This document shows, one piece after another, positions 9,142 through 17,929 of a stretch of 64,000 nt of DNA (position 1 is its first letter; each line of letters opens with the position of its first letter). The position numbers were made by a program, and so were the translations under genes. The stretch spans positions 2,108,001 to 2,172,000 of the forward strand of contig NZ_CP045732.1 of NCBI RefSeq assembly GCF_016864235.1, read 5' to 3'. Under the pieces are notes generated by a model, which was not told the origin of the DNA, did not search any database, and saw only the letters and a program-made list of their open reading frames with translations. The DNA is from Legionella sp. MW5194. GTDB lineage: Bacteria; Pseudomonadota; Gammaproteobacteria; Legionellales; Legionellaceae.

Positions 9142-9909
9142 ATGACCATCATTCCAATTCCGGCGTTTACGGACAATTACATCTGGCTTGTCATCAATGA
9201 AGAGCAACACACAGCGATTTGTGTGGATCCAGGCGACAGTGAGCCGGTTTTACATTACCTGAATGAAAATCAACTGACGCTTGAAGCCATCGTGTTAACG
9301 CATCATCACTTTGATCATATTGGTGGTGTTGAAGGCTTATTGAACGCCAGGGCCAATACCCCGGTTTATGCCCCTGACGACTCTCGCATTCCGACGGTGA
9401 CTCACGTCCTGCGTGCAGGCGACAGGCTCTGCTTTTCCAACATGACCTTACGGGTTTTATGCACAACCGGCCATACCTCAACCCACATCAGCCTGTATGA
9501 TGAAGCACAAAACCTGCTTTTTTGCGGCGACACGCTGTTTTCAGCCGGTTGCGGGCGGGTGTTTGATGGCACGCTGGAAGCCTTGCACAGCTCGCTGGCA
9601 CTCCTGAAAGCCTTACCGGACGCCACGCAGGTTTACTGCGCCCATGAGTACACGCAGCAGAATCTGCGTTTCGCAGCGCGTGTTGAACCGCAGAATGAGG
9701 AAATAAGCCGTTACCTGAACGAGCTCAATCAGCATCCAGGCCGCTGCACCCTGCCATCAACGATTGAGAAAGAAAAGAAAATCAACCCTTTTTTGCGCAC
9801 ACAGGAGCCGGGGGTCATCGCTTATGTTCGCAGCCGAGGCCTGGCCAGTCAGGAGTCCTTGCTGGTGTTTCAACAATTACGGGAAGACAAGAATAATTTT
9901 ATGGCTTAG
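9142..9909 (+). CDS. gloB: Hydroxyacylglutathione hydrolase (glyoxalase II)
   Basis: GloB hydrolyses S-lactoylglutathione to D-lactate and glutathione, finishing methylglyoxal detoxification. The 255 residues fit the family. The binuclear metal site is complete: THHHFDHIGG, then TTGHTSTH, the bridging Asp in CGDTLF, and the late His in CAHEY. AAGGA precedes the ATG. It is probably co-transcribed with rlmJ. Confidence 0.95.
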   Translation: MTIIPIPAFTDNYIWLVINEEQHTAICVDPGDSEPVLHYLNENQLTLEAIVLTHHHFDHIGGVEGLLNARANTPVYAPDDSRIPTVTHVLRAGDRLCFSNMTLRVLCTTGHTSTHISLYDEAQNLLFCGDTLFSAGCGRVFDGTLEALHSSLALLKALPDATQVYCAHEYTQQNLRFAARVEPQNEEISRYLNELNQHPGRCTLPSTIEKEKKINPFLRTQEPGVIAYVRSRGLASQESLLVFQQLREDKNNFMA

Positions 9910-9935
9910 CATGGAAAATTTACAATCCCTTGTCT

Positions 9936-9963
9936 TTCAACAAGTAAGCAAATTGAGTATAAT
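9936..9963 (+). promoter_or_regulatory. Candidate promoter of the GDSL hydrolase gene
   Basis: TTCAAC (9936-9941), a 16-base spacer and a perfect TATAAT (9958-9963) lie about 30 bases before the GDSL gene. The -10 is strong and the -35 is moderate. Confidence 0.5.
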
Positions 9964-9992
9964 TTAACCCATCATCACTTCAGCGACAAAAA

Positions 9993-11537
9993 ATGGTACG
10001 TAAGTTCAGACACATCGCATTTCTAGGGGACAGTTTATCCGATCGCGGCACTATGGATCGCCGTAAACTGTTCGGTTTTATTCCCATGGATTATTTAAGC
10101 GGCCTGAAAGGCAAATCGCCGCGCGGCCGTTTCACCAACGGCTTTTTATGGGGCGATTTTGTCGCAGCCACCACCGTTGAAGAGTTGGAAATTCAGCGTG
10201 CCCGTCGTCAAGAGAGGCTGCCTCACAGCGGCCAAGGGAATGCGGATTTGGCCGATGCCCTGCTCACCAATGATCATGGCTTTAAACGCCGCAATGAAAA
10301 TGCCTTCTCGTTAAATGACGATTTGCATGTGCAGTATGAGGGCCATCGCCTCGCGCGTTTTTACTGCGAAGGCGGATTAACGGCGCATGATTACTCCGAA
10401 GAGTTTACCCTGGATTTAGGCAAGGAAGGGGCGCGTCAAATTGTCTCCAACCTCGGCGCCAAACGGCAATCCCTGCTGAATGATGATAAGAAATACAAGA
10501 TTACACCAGCTGAAAAAGCAGACACCCTTATCGTGGAGTGGTCAGGCGCCAATGACCTGATTACGGTGAACGAAAAGCCCACCATGAAAGAAGTAGACAG
10601 GGCAGTCGATGCACGGATAGATAATCTAGAACAATTGATTGCTCAAGGCTATCGTAATTTTGTCCTGTTTAATCTGCCTGATTTGTCATTGACGCCACGT
10701 TACGCAAGAAAAGGCGGCAACGAACAAACCAATGCCCGGCTCTTGTCTCAGTACTTCAACGAGAAACTGGCCAAGCGATGCCATCACCTGAAGGAGAAAT
10801 ACGCCAAACTTAATCCGCCCATTTTCCTTGACGTGTTTGACGTCTGCACCCTTCTGCAACAAGCCTATGACAATCCGAAAAAGTACGGTTTTGATAAGGA
10901 TAAATTAACCACGCCGTTTACTGAATCAGAAGCCTTCAACAAGGAACAGGAGGACCCTGTCGACACCCAAAAACAGATCTCCCCCTCTAAAGGGTTTATG
11001 TTCTGGGATGACGTCCATCCCACCGCCGACATGCACGCCTACCTGGCTGAAAAATTTGAACAGCAGTATAAAGGTCAGCTTAAGATTGAACCGCCGGCGT
11101 CGCAGCATGAGAATAAAAAAAGAGAGGAGCAGCGGCGTTTGGATAAATTGGGATTGGACAGAGCCGAGAAAGCCCTGCCTCGCCATTTATTGCCCTTATT
11201 GAAATCCTTAAATGAGCATGCAGAGGCTCTGATGAACTCTTCTTCTTTACTTCGACATTCTGAAGGGGAGTATCTTCATGGACTTTATTATTGTATTCTC
11301 CAGGCAAAAGGTGATTTGGAAATTATAACAGACACATTGACCGCTCTGCGAAAAAATAAAGCTAAAATGGATGTCATCCGAACGCATAAAAATCCGATTT
11401 ATGATTTTTTTGCCCGCAAACACACCACCCACTCCGAAGACCTTATTCAAGCCCTCGAAAAAGCCGTGGAGGATGCCATCCAGGCGCACGATAGCCGTGA
11501 TGAGGAAAAGGAAAGCCAGGGCCATTCACCACACTAG
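9993..11537 (+). CDS. GDSL/SGNH lipase-type hydrolase with C-terminal extension
   Basis: The 514-residue protein has an SGNH hydrolase domain at about 5-360. Block I is FLGDSLSDRG with nucleophile Ser14; block III is SGANDL with Asn187; block V is WDDVHPT with the Asp339/His342 pair. The order and spacing resemble Legionella PlaA/PlaC/PlaD-type acyltransferase-lipases. There is no signal peptide, unlike secreted PlaA or PlaC. The last 150 residues are a charged, helical extension without recognised domain, and the end (DSRDEEKESQGHSPH) is rich in Glu, as in many Dot/Icm substrates. It is probably a lipid esterase acting inside the host cell; the substrate is unknown. It has its own promoter candidate. 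Confidence 0.8.
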   Translation: MVRKFRHIAFLGDSLSDRGTMDRRKLFGFIPMDYLSGLKGKSPRGRFTNGFLWGDFVAATTVEELEIQRARRQERLPHSGQGNADLADALLTNDHGFKRRNENAFSLNDDLHVQYEGHRLARFYCEGGLTAHDYSEEFTLDLGKEGARQIVSNLGAKRQSLLNDDKKYKITPAEKADTLIVEWSGANDLITVNEKPTMKEVDRAVDARIDNLEQLIAQGYRNFVLFNLPDLSLTPRYARKGGNEQTNARLLSQYFNEKLAKRCHHLKEKYAKLNPPIFLDVFDVCTLLQQAYDNPKKYGFDKDKLTTPFTESEAFNKEQEDPVDTQKQISPSKGFMFWDDVHPTADMHAYLAEKFEQQYKGQLKIEPPASQHENKKREEQRRLDKLGLDRAEKALPRHLLPLLKSLNEHAEALMNSSSLLRHSEGEYLHGLYYCILQAKGDLEIITDTLTALRKNKAKMDVIRTHKNPIYDFFARKHTTHSEDLIQALEKAVEDAIQAHDSRDEEKESQGHSPH

Positions 11538-11654
11538 GTCTCTGGCATAAGCCAACGCAACACACGTCATTTACAGGGATGTAGAGGATGTTTGCGTAGG
11601 CCGAACGATTCTTAAATTGATCTTCCGAGACGCTGAATTGACGGTATTCTCATT

Positions 11655-11681
11655 GACAGGGAATTATACGGCCTCCCTGTC
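11655..11681 (+). terminator. Hairpin downstream of the GDSL gene
   Basis: An 8-bp perfect stem GACAGGGA/TCCCTGTC encloses an 11-base loop, followed on the plus strand by a T-rich GTTTCTT. It lies between the convergent GDSL and cold-shock genes and may end either transcript. The T-run is poor. Confidence 0.35.
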
Positions 11682-11743
11682 GTTTCTTCAGGTAACCACT
11701 ACAGCCATCGGATGCTGCGGTGGTTTAAGACTGACTGATTCAA

Positions 11744-11953
11744 TCAAAGAGGTTGTATGTTTTGTGCTTGAGGGCCTTTGGCTCCTTGCGTCACAGTGAA
11801 TTGAACGCGTTGACCTTCTGTGAGAGTTTTAAACCCGGAGCTTACAATTTCTTTAAAATGAGCAAAAACATCCGGCCCGGAATCTTGCTCAATAAAACCA
11901 AATCCTTTGGCTTCGTTAAACCATTTAACGACTCCGTTTACTGTGTTAGACAT
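11744..11953 (-). CDS. Cold-shock domain protein (CspA family)
   Basis: A 69-residue single cold-shock domain: [12 protein letters not shown] (RNP1) and DVFAHFKEI (RNP2-like) are intact, so it should bind single-stranded RNA/DNA as an RNA chaperone. AAGGA lies 6 bases before the ATG. A promoter candidate about 130 bases upstream would give the long leader that is characteristic of cold-regulated csp mRNAs. A second csp gene at 58099-58314 is 71 residues long and clearly different in sequence. Confidence 0.93.
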   Translation of the reverse strand: MSNTVNGVVKWFNEAKGFGFIEQDSGPDVFAHFKEIVSSGFKTLTEGQRVQFTVTQGAKGPQAQNIQPL

Positions 11954-12354
11954 AAGTATCCTTAGTGTTTATTGTACGACCTGTAAAGGCGAATTTAGCC
12001 GGAAACAAGAATTAAACTACCGAACGAGGGATTAAATGAATAAAACGACGATTTGCGGAGTATAAAATAGACATTTTCTAGCTTGGTCTAAAGTACTACT
12101 CCTTGAGGTTAAAAGTCAACCTTATTCGCTGTAATGGTTTTGTTGTGCTTTAGTCTGGCTTTCAGTTGTATCGACAACATTGCATCTCCTTTCCTCTAAA
12201 AAGGGATTGTCTATTTGTTATTCATTATGAATAAACCAAACAAATAAAAGAACCAATTAAAACCTATTCGGTTAATAAATCAGCAAAAAGGGTTTATTGA
12301 CGGGCCATAATTTAGTACACTGGCAAGCCAATAATTAAATAACAGGCTTTTGCA
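11954..12354. other. 401-base intergenic region with cold-shock leader
   Basis: This AT-rich region separates the divergent cold-shock gene and the lytic transglycosylase gene. It holds the probable csp promoter and leader (minus strand) and must hold the upstream signals of the plus-strand gene. I see no coding frame and no tRNA-like fold in it. Confidence 0.6.
12090..12119 (-). promoter_or_regulatory. Candidate promoter of the cold-shock gene
   Basis: On the minus strand TTGACT (12114-12119), an 18-base spacer and TACTTT (12090-12095) form a fair sigma-70 promoter. Transcription would start near 12083, giving a leader of about 130 bases before the ATG at 11953, similar to the long leader of E. 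coli cspA. Confidence 0.45.
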
Positions 12355-13782
12355 TTGAAGTATAAGGCATCAATTGTTACGGGATTGTTTCTTTTATTTT
12401 CAATCTGTTGCAGCATGTTCACCGCTGCTTTCGCCAGCGCCATCCCCTCGGTCTGGGATGTGTTACGTGGCCAATTAAAACTTAATCACGAAGTAACTCA
12501 ACCCGAGGTTCAGGCGCAATTGCGCTGGCTTATTTCACATCCCAGCTACCTGCAAAAGCTGGCACGTTCAGAACCCTACATTTACCACATTGTCACGGAA
12601 ATTCGTAAACGTAACATGCCCGGCGAAATTGCCCTGCTGCCCATGATCGAAAGCGCTTACGACCCCTTTGCCTATTCAGGAGCCGGGGCAGCCGGTTTAT
12701 GGCAGCTCATGCCAGGAACCGGTAATAACCTCGGATTAAAACAGGATTGGTGGTTTGATGCCCGCCGCAGTATTCGTCCTTCAACCGATGCGGCACTGAA
12801 TTACCTGACCTACCTCAATAAATACTTTAACGGCAACTGGATACTGGCGATTGCCGCCTATGATTCAGGCGAAGGCACCATCTCCAAAGCCATCAAGAAC
12901 AGTGGCCAATCGCGCAATGTGCGTTTCTGGAATCTGCCGGTACCCGAAGAAACGCGAGCCTATGTCCCACGCCTCCTCGCCCTGGCTGAAATTATTAAGT
13001 ACCCGCAACGTTACCATGTTACCCTGCCTGATATCCCGCACACGCCTTATTTTGAAGAAGTGAACATCGGCAGCCAGATTGATTTAAACCATGCCGCCAA
13101 ACTGGCAGGCATTTCCTACAGCGACCTGATTAAATTAAATCCTGGTTACAACCGCTGGGCGACAGCGCCTTACAAGCCATTCAAATTATTAATTCCAGCC
13201 GACAAGGTGGCTTATTTTAATCGCAATCTCGCCTTGGTTCCTCAGGAAAAGCGGGTCAGCCTGACCCGCCACCAGGTAAAAAACGGCGACAGCCTCAATT
13301 CCATCGCCCAGCGCTATTTCACAACGGTAAAAATGATCCGCGAACTGAATCAACTGCATTCAGAGAAATTAAAAGCAGGGCAATTCCTGTTGATCCCAAG
13401 CAGTAAAAACACCAGTGTCGCGGCCTCCAAACGGCCCACCGTGCTGAATACCCCCGACACGCCGGCAACTACCCAGACCTATAAAGTGCTCCATATTGTC
13501 CAGCCAGGCGACAGCTTCCATAGCCTTGAAACCAAATACAATGTTCAGGCCGCCGAAATACGCCGCTGGAACAAAATTCCAGGTCACGCCCTGTTGCGTA
13601 AGGGGCAGCAATTGATCATCTGGAAACGCGTGGTTAAAGCCGGCGTCTACACGGTGAAAGCGGGCGATAACTTAAGCCGCATCGCCCAGCGCTACAAAAC
13701 AACCGTGGCCAATCTGACCCGTTTAAACCCGCACATCAACAGCCGTCTGCTCAAGCCGGGTCAGAAATTAATTCTCGGCTAG
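12355..13782 (+). CDS. mltD: MltD-type membrane-bound lytic transglycosylase with LysM repeats
   Basis: The enzyme cleaves the MurNAc-GlcNAc bond of peptidoglycan, forming 1,6-anhydromuropeptides. The 475 residues contain a signal peptide (about 1-28), an SLT domain (about 80-220) with the catalytic Glu in MIESAYDPFAYS and the GAAGLWQLMPGTG motif, and three C-terminal LysM repeats (about 304-345, 380-425 and 430-475; for example VKNGDSLNSIAQRY and VKAGDNLSRIAQRY). The start is a TTG at 12355, immediately followed by a good signal sequence. A Cys in the signal region (SICCS) leaves open a lipoprotein. The stop codon overlaps the stop of the convergent Rab-like gene by 3 bases (CTAG). Confidence 0.92.
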   Translation: MKYKASIVTGLFLLFSICCSMFTAAFASAIPSVWDVLRGQLKLNHEVTQPEVQAQLRWLISHPSYLQKLARSEPYIYHIVTEIRKRNMPGEIALLPMIESAYDPFAYSGAGAAGLWQLMPGTGNNLGLKQDWWFDARRSIRPSTDAALNYLTYLNKYFNGNWILAIAAYDSGEGTISKAIKNSGQSRNVRFWNLPVPEETRAYVPRLLALAEIIKYPQRYHVTLPDIPHTPYFEEVNIGSQIDLNHAAKLAGISYSDLIKLNPGYNRWATAPYKPFKLLIPADKVAYFNRNLALVPQEKRVSLTRHQVKNGDSLNSIAQRYFTTVKMIRELNQLHSEKLKAGQFLLIPSSKNTSVAASKRPTVLNTPDTPATTQTYKVLHIVQPGDSFHSLETKYNVQAAEIRRWNKIPGHALLRKGQQLIIWKRVVKAGVYTVKAGDNLSRIAQRYKTTVANLTRLNPHINSRLLKPGQKLILG

Positions 13783-14297
13783 TTCGGACCGGGTGGAAAT
13801 GGCTGACGCGCCTGTGAAACATCAGGCGCCATTTTTAATTTATACAAAAAAACCCGCTTGAAATTGTTAAACCCTTCTCCCGTTTTTGCCGAAGTCTCAA
13901 GGGCCATGCTGTCGCTGTTATTACCCGGCAATTTCTCATCGGCTTTGGTCCCCACGATCATCCGGCTGACCTGCGGAAAAAAACGCTCAGCATAAGCCCG
14001 TCCGGTGTTACAGGCCTGATTAAAATGGGGGGAGGACAAATCACCCACAATGAGAATCAAATCATACTTTTCCTTCCCTCGAGGGTGGCCCATTGCGGTT
14101 TCATCCATGTCCTGATGCAAATCAAACACAATGGCGATGTTTTCATCCTGATCCGTCAGCGTTAACGTTGAAAACCGCCCCGTATCCTGCACCCATAAAT
14201 TATCCTTGTAATAGAGTAGAAAGGCTCTTTTCCCACACGCCTCCTCTCCCAATACGAGAACACGCCTGGCTGGACTCTTCTCAACAAAAAACCCCAT
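13779..14297 (-). CDS. Rab/Ras-like small GTPase with degenerate G motifs
   Basis: The 172-residue protein has the outline of a eukaryotic Rab/Ras GTPase. There is a P-loop at 17-24 (GEEACGKR, with Arg in place of the Ser/Thr that binds Mg). The G3 position reads FDLHQDMDE rather than WDTAGQE. The G4 motif is GTKAD (usually GNKxD), and the G5 motif ETSAKTGEGF (134-143) is nearly the eukaryotic consensus. No C-terminal Cys for prenylation is seen. The start at 14297 is preceded by AAGGAATGG; the open frame extends 11 codons further upstream. A TATAAT at 14383-14388 may be its -10. Eukaryotic-like Rab proteins have been reported in the Legionella genus, and this may be an effector mimic. Nucleotide binding may be altered or lost. 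Confidence 0.7.
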   Translation of the reverse strand: MGFFVEKSPARRVLVLGEEACGKRAFLLYYKDNLWVQDTGRFSTLTLTDQDENIAIVFDLHQDMDETAMGHPRGKEKYDLILIVGDLSSPHFNQACNTGRAYAERFFPQVSRMIVGTKADEKLPGNNSDSMALETSAKTGEGFNNFKRVFLYKLKMAPDVSQARQPFPPGPN

Positions 14298-14562
14298 AAT
14301 TCCATTCCTTAATGGCAAATAAACAAGCAACAGGCCGTGGGATGCTTATGCCCGCCTGAACGATCGATCAAAATGAGTATTTATTATACAATAATAGTAC
14401 TTAATGAACATTTTGGCAGTAAAACAGAAGGATTTAATCCGGAGGAGGCTTAAGACACCGTAAAGAAAAGTAAATATAGGCAAACTTCCTTGCATGTTGC
14501 AGGTAAATGGTGTGTTATACTTAATGATAACTTAACTGCCTGTAAAAATTAGCAAACACCCC

Positions 14563-15138
14563 ATGAAATTATTGTTTGACTTTTTTCCAATACTTCTGTT
14601 CTTTATCACTTATAAGCTGTATGGCATCTATTATGCTACCGCTGTTGCAATGCTTTCTTCCTTAATCCAGGTTATCTTCTTCAGACTCAAGTACCAGCGC
14701 TACGAAAAAATGCATTTGATAGGCCTTGGTGTAATTTTTATTTTGGGTGGCGCTACTCTTATCCTTCACGATCCCTGGTTTATCAAATGGAAACCAACCG
14801 GGATTTATTGGTTGACTGCCCTGGTTTTTTTAGGCTCACGCTTCATCGGCAGTCGCACCCTAATCCAGAAAATGATAGAGCATAACATCAAGTTGCCCAT
14901 GCATACCTGGTATCGGCTGAATTATGCCTGGGCGGGCTTTTTTATACTGATGGGCATTTTAAATCTTTATGTGGCCTACCATTACAGTACGGATGTATGG
15001 GTCAATTTCAAATTATTTGGCGGCGCAGGATTAACATTGCTGTTTGTGTTTCTACAGGCTATTTATTTAAGTCGGCACCTTATCGAAAAGGAAGACGAAA
15101 ACCAACCCTCCAGGGATTCCGGGAAAAGTCTGCCATAA
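14563..15138 (+). CDS. yciB: YciB/IspA-type inner-membrane septation protein
   Basis: The 191-residue protein has about five to six membrane helices and the family signatures [32 protein letters not shown] and [16 protein letters not shown]. YciB proteins affect envelope maintenance and cell division; the biochemical role is unsettled. It ends 15 bases before the response regulator gene on the same strand, so it may be read together with it. The upstream 265 bases are AT-rich and divergent to the Rab-like gene. Confidence 0.93.
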   Translation: MKLLFDFFPILLFFITYKLYGIYYATAVAMLSSLIQVIFFRLKYQRYEKMHLIGLGVIFILGGATLILHDPWFIKWKPTGIYWLTALVFLGSRFIGSRTLIQKMIEHNIKLPMHTWYRLNYAWAGFFILMGILNLYVAYHYSTDVWVNFKLFGGAGLTLLFVFLQAIYLSRHLIEKEDENQPSRDSGKSLP

Positions 15139-15153
15139 CATTTGGAGCAAACC

Positions 15154-15822
15154 ATGAGATTGCTACTGGTAGAAGATGATGAATTGCTGGGTGATGCCGT
15201 CAAGGCGGGCCTGACGCAATTTGGCTACATTGTGGACTGGCTTAAAGACGGCGAGGCTGCCCGCGCCGCTGTAAAAGCTGAATCATTCGAATTGATCATT
15301 TTAGACCTCGGTTTACCCAAATTATCCGGTCTTGGGTTTTTACAAGCCATTCGCAACGAAGGCAACGCAACGCCTGTGATTATCCTGACGGCCCGTGAAT
15401 CAATCGAGGACAGGGTAAAAGGATTGGACAGCGGTGCCGATGATTACCTGATCAAACCCTTTGATTTAAATGAATTGAGCGCGCGGGTAAGGGCCCTGGT
15501 TCGACGCTCGACTGGCCGTGCCGATTCCGTACTGCAGTACCGCAATGTCACGCTTGATCCGGCGGCGCATAGCGTGTATGTCGATGACACCATCGTCAAT
15601 GTCCCCCGCCGCGAATTTGCCTTGTTGCAGAAGCTCCTGGAAAATAGCGGTCAAGTCCTCTCCAGAGAGCAATTAATGCAAAGCATCTACGGGTGGGATG
15701 AAGACGTCGATAGCAACGCGCTGGAAGTTCACATTCATAACCTGCGTAAGAAGCTCAATGCCAATTTCATCCGTACGATTCGCGGTGTAGGGTACATGGC
15801 TGAAAAAAACGAGAGTAACTGA
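15154..15822 (+). CDS. pmrA: OmpR-family response regulator, PmrA-like
   Basis: The 222-residue protein has a receiver domain (1-115) with the acidic pair EDD near the N-terminus, the phosphoacceptor Asp51 in LIILDLGLP, and Lys in LIKPFD. A winged-helix DNA-binding domain follows (about 130-218, ending VHIHNLRKKLNANFIRTIRGVGYM). I start at the ATG at 15154, preceded by GGAG. It is followed after 5 bases by its kinase. The name rests on similarity to the PmrA/QseB subgroup and on remembered gene order near ruvC and rpoS in Legionella, where PmrA controls many Dot/Icm effector genes. Candidate binding sites occur elsewhere in this window. Confidence 0.8.
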   Translation: MRLLLVEDDELLGDAVKAGLTQFGYIVDWLKDGEAARAAVKAESFELIILDLGLPKLSGLGFLQAIRNEGNATPVIILTARESIEDRVKGLDSGADDYLIKPFDLNELSARVRALVRRSTGRADSVLQYRNVTLDPAAHSVYVDDTIVNVPRREFALLQKLLENSGQVLSREQLMQSIYGWDEDVDSNALEVHIHNLRKKLNANFIRTIRGVGYMAEKNESN

Positions 15823-15827
15823 CGTCT

Positions 15828-17261
15828 GTGAAATCTTCAATACGCAAGTTTTTATTGATCAATCTTCTATTGGCTATCACGATCACGACGACGTTAACTG
15901 CCATAGGGAACTATTACCTCGATCAGAAAGACATTCAGGAGCACCTGGATACGCTGATGGCGATTTCCGCTTTATCCTACCAGGCCCTGCTTGGGGATGA
16001 TCTGCATGAGCGCCCCCTGGTGAAGATTCAAAATAACCTGGAAATCATTCCACAGAAAATTGAAAATTATTACCAACGGCGTTTTTTAAACGATTTACCG
16101 CCTAAAAACTACCTTGATAAATTTAACTTTCAAGTCTGGACCAACGGTGGAAAATTGCTCCTGCATTCCTCCACTGCCCCTAAAATTCCTTTAACCGCTG
16201 AAGAAGACGGGTTTAGCGACAAATACCTGTCGGATCAAAAATGGCGGGTATTTACCACCTACAATGACAAGGCCGGCATACGCACCGTACTGGCAGAACG
16301 CTATGACACCCGCAATGAATTGGGGCATCGCATCGCCCAGGATGACCTCTACATTATGCTGCTGACCTTCCCGCTTTCCGGTCTGCTCATCTGGATTATT
16401 ATCGGTCGCGGCCTAGATAGCCTGGATCGTGTCGCACAGGAAGTGGCTAACCGAGCCCCGACCCATTTAAAGCCAGTGGATCTGGAAGAAGTCCCCGAAG
16501 AAATAAAACCCGTTATTGATGAATTGAATAAATTGTTTTATCGCCTGCAGGAAGGATTCGAGCGCGAGAAACGCTTTGCCGCTGACGCAGCCCATGAATT
16601 GCGAACGCCGCTTGCCGCGCTCAAAGCCCAGGCTCAGGTGGCCTTGAATACCAATGATCTTGAAGAAAAAAACCTGGCTTTGCAAAAACTCATTGCCAGC
16701 GTCAATCGCAGCACTCACATTGTGCAGCAGCTTTTAACCATGAGCAAACTGGTTCCTGAAGCCAATTCGCTGAATGACATTGATGCGGTCAATCTGGTCA
16801 AAATTACCCGGGAAGTACTAGCCATGCTGGCGCCCAGTGCTGTCGAAAAGCAGATTGAGCTGGAGTTTGAGCATGAAGAGAACCTGCCCGAGTTTGCCGG
16901 CAATCTGACAGCCATCAGTATTCTTATTCGCAATCTGGTTGACAATGCCATCCGCTATTGCAAGGATGCCGGCAAGGTCCTGGTGCAGGTTTACCAGAAA
17001 AACGACGACATCCTGCTCCAAGTCTCTGATAATGGTCCAGGTATACCCAGTGAATTGCAGTCACGCGTTTTTGAGCGTTTTTTCAGGGTGTTAGGGAATA
17101 AAAGTCACGGCAGTGGACTGGGCCTTGCCATTGTCAGACAAATTACCGATCTCCACGGCGGCAAAGTGGAACTGGATTCACCCAAAGAAGGCACAGGCCT
17201 CATTGTCAGGGTTTATTTCCCTCTGCATCAGGACAATTCAAAAGAGCAGTTTACAGAATAA
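15828..17261 (+). CDS. pmrB: Sensor histidine kinase, PmrB-like
   Basis: The inner-membrane kinase of 477 residues has TM1 (about 7-27), a periplasmic sensor of about 145 residues, TM2 (about 176-192), and a HAMP-like linker. The H-box is AADAAHELRTPLAALKAQ, the N-box is NLVDNAIRY, and the ATP-lid motifs are DNGPGIP and GSGLGLAIV. All are intact, so it should be active on the adjacent regulator. The start is a GTG 5 bases after the pmrA stop, with only a weak ribosome site, suggesting translational coupling. In PmrB homologues the sensor responds to metal ions or acid; the ligand here cannot be read from the sequence. Confidence 0.85.
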   Translation: MKSSIRKFLLINLLLAITITTTLTAIGNYYLDQKDIQEHLDTLMAISALSYQALLGDDLHERPLVKIQNNLEIIPQKIENYYQRRFLNDLPPKNYLDKFNFQVWTNGGKLLLHSSTAPKIPLTAEEDGFSDKYLSDQKWRVFTTYNDKAGIRTVLAERYDTRNELGHRIAQDDLYIMLLTFPLSGLLIWIIIGRGLDSLDRVAQEVANRAPTHLKPVDLEEVPEEIKPVIDELNKLFYRLQEGFEREKRFAADAAHELRTPLAALKAQAQVALNTNDLEEKNLALQKLIASVNRSTHIVQQLLTMSKLVPEANSLNDIDAVNLVKITREVLAMLAPSAVEKQIELEFEHEENLPEFAGNLTAISILIRNLVDNAIRYCKDAGKVLVQVYQKNDDILLQVSDNGPGIPSELQSRVFERFFRVLGNKSHGSGLGLAIVRQITDLHGGKVELDSPKEGTGLIVRVYFPLHQDNSKEQFTE

Positions 17262-17317
17262 TGACCCAGCAGGCTTTCACTCAGGCTGAAGGTTAGCCTG
17301 CCTCAGCTGACCGGTAG

Positions 17318-17929
17318 TTAAGCCCTCACCGCGAGAAGCTGCAGGGCTTGGCGAATCAACTGTTCGCAGTTTTTTGTGCCGTCATCTATTTTTTTAATGA
17401 CTTTCACTGCATCCTGACTTTTATAGCCCAACGCTTCAAGCGCACTGATGGCTTCCTGCTGGTCATGGTGCAGACCGCCCGCTGATTTTGAGGTAAACAA
17501 ATGGAACGACTCGACATTCGCCAAATGACTGAGATTGTCTTTCATCTCCATGACTAAACGTTCTGCTGTTTTTTTGCCAATGCCAGGGATATGAGTCAAT
17601 TGCAGGGTATTGTTCTGATGGACACATTGGATAAATTCATGAGGGGTAATGCTTGAAAGGATACTCAAGGCCACCTTGGGGCCGATGCCGTTAACCTTGA
17701 GTAAAGCCCTGAACAAAGCCCGCTCCTGCTTATCCGCAAAGCCATAAAGTAACAGGGCATCTTCGCGCACAATGGTATGAATATGCAAACCCAGCAGGCC
17801 TTCTCTGGATTCCACTTCAAAAAAAGTAGGCAACGAAGTTTCAATGTCGTACCCGACGCCATTCACATCGAGTACCATTTTTCCTGGGTGTTCCTTATCA
17901 ATAATTTTTCCCTGCAGCCAGCCTATCAT
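17318..17929 (-). CDS. ruvA: Holliday junction branch-migration protein RuvA
   Basis: RuvA binds four-way DNA junctions as a tetramer and loads the RuvB motor. The 203 residues begin [18 protein letters not shown] (OB fold). Helix-hairpin-helix motifs are visible as KVNGIGPKVALSIL and HIPGIGKKTAERLVMEMKD, and the C-terminal domain III contains EAISALEALGYKS. GGAGGA precedes the ATG, which overlaps the ruvC stop by 4 bases. ruvB does not follow here; the next gene is convergent pmrB. Confidence 0.95.
   Translation of the reverse strand: MIGWLQGKIIDKEHPGKMVLDVNGVGYDIETSLPTFFEVESREGLLGLHIHTIVREDALLLYGFADKQERALFRALLKVNGIGPKVALSILSSITPHEFIQCVHQNNTLQLTHIPGIGKKTAERLVMEMKDNLSHLANVESFHLFTSKSAGGLHHDQQEAISALEALGYKSQDAVKVIKKIDDGTKNCEQLIRQALQLLAVRA

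Noticed and set aside
17262..17317. Hairpin CAGGCT/AGCCTG between pmrB and ruvA as terminator
   Set aside because: The stem is only 6 bp and no T-run follows on either strand.
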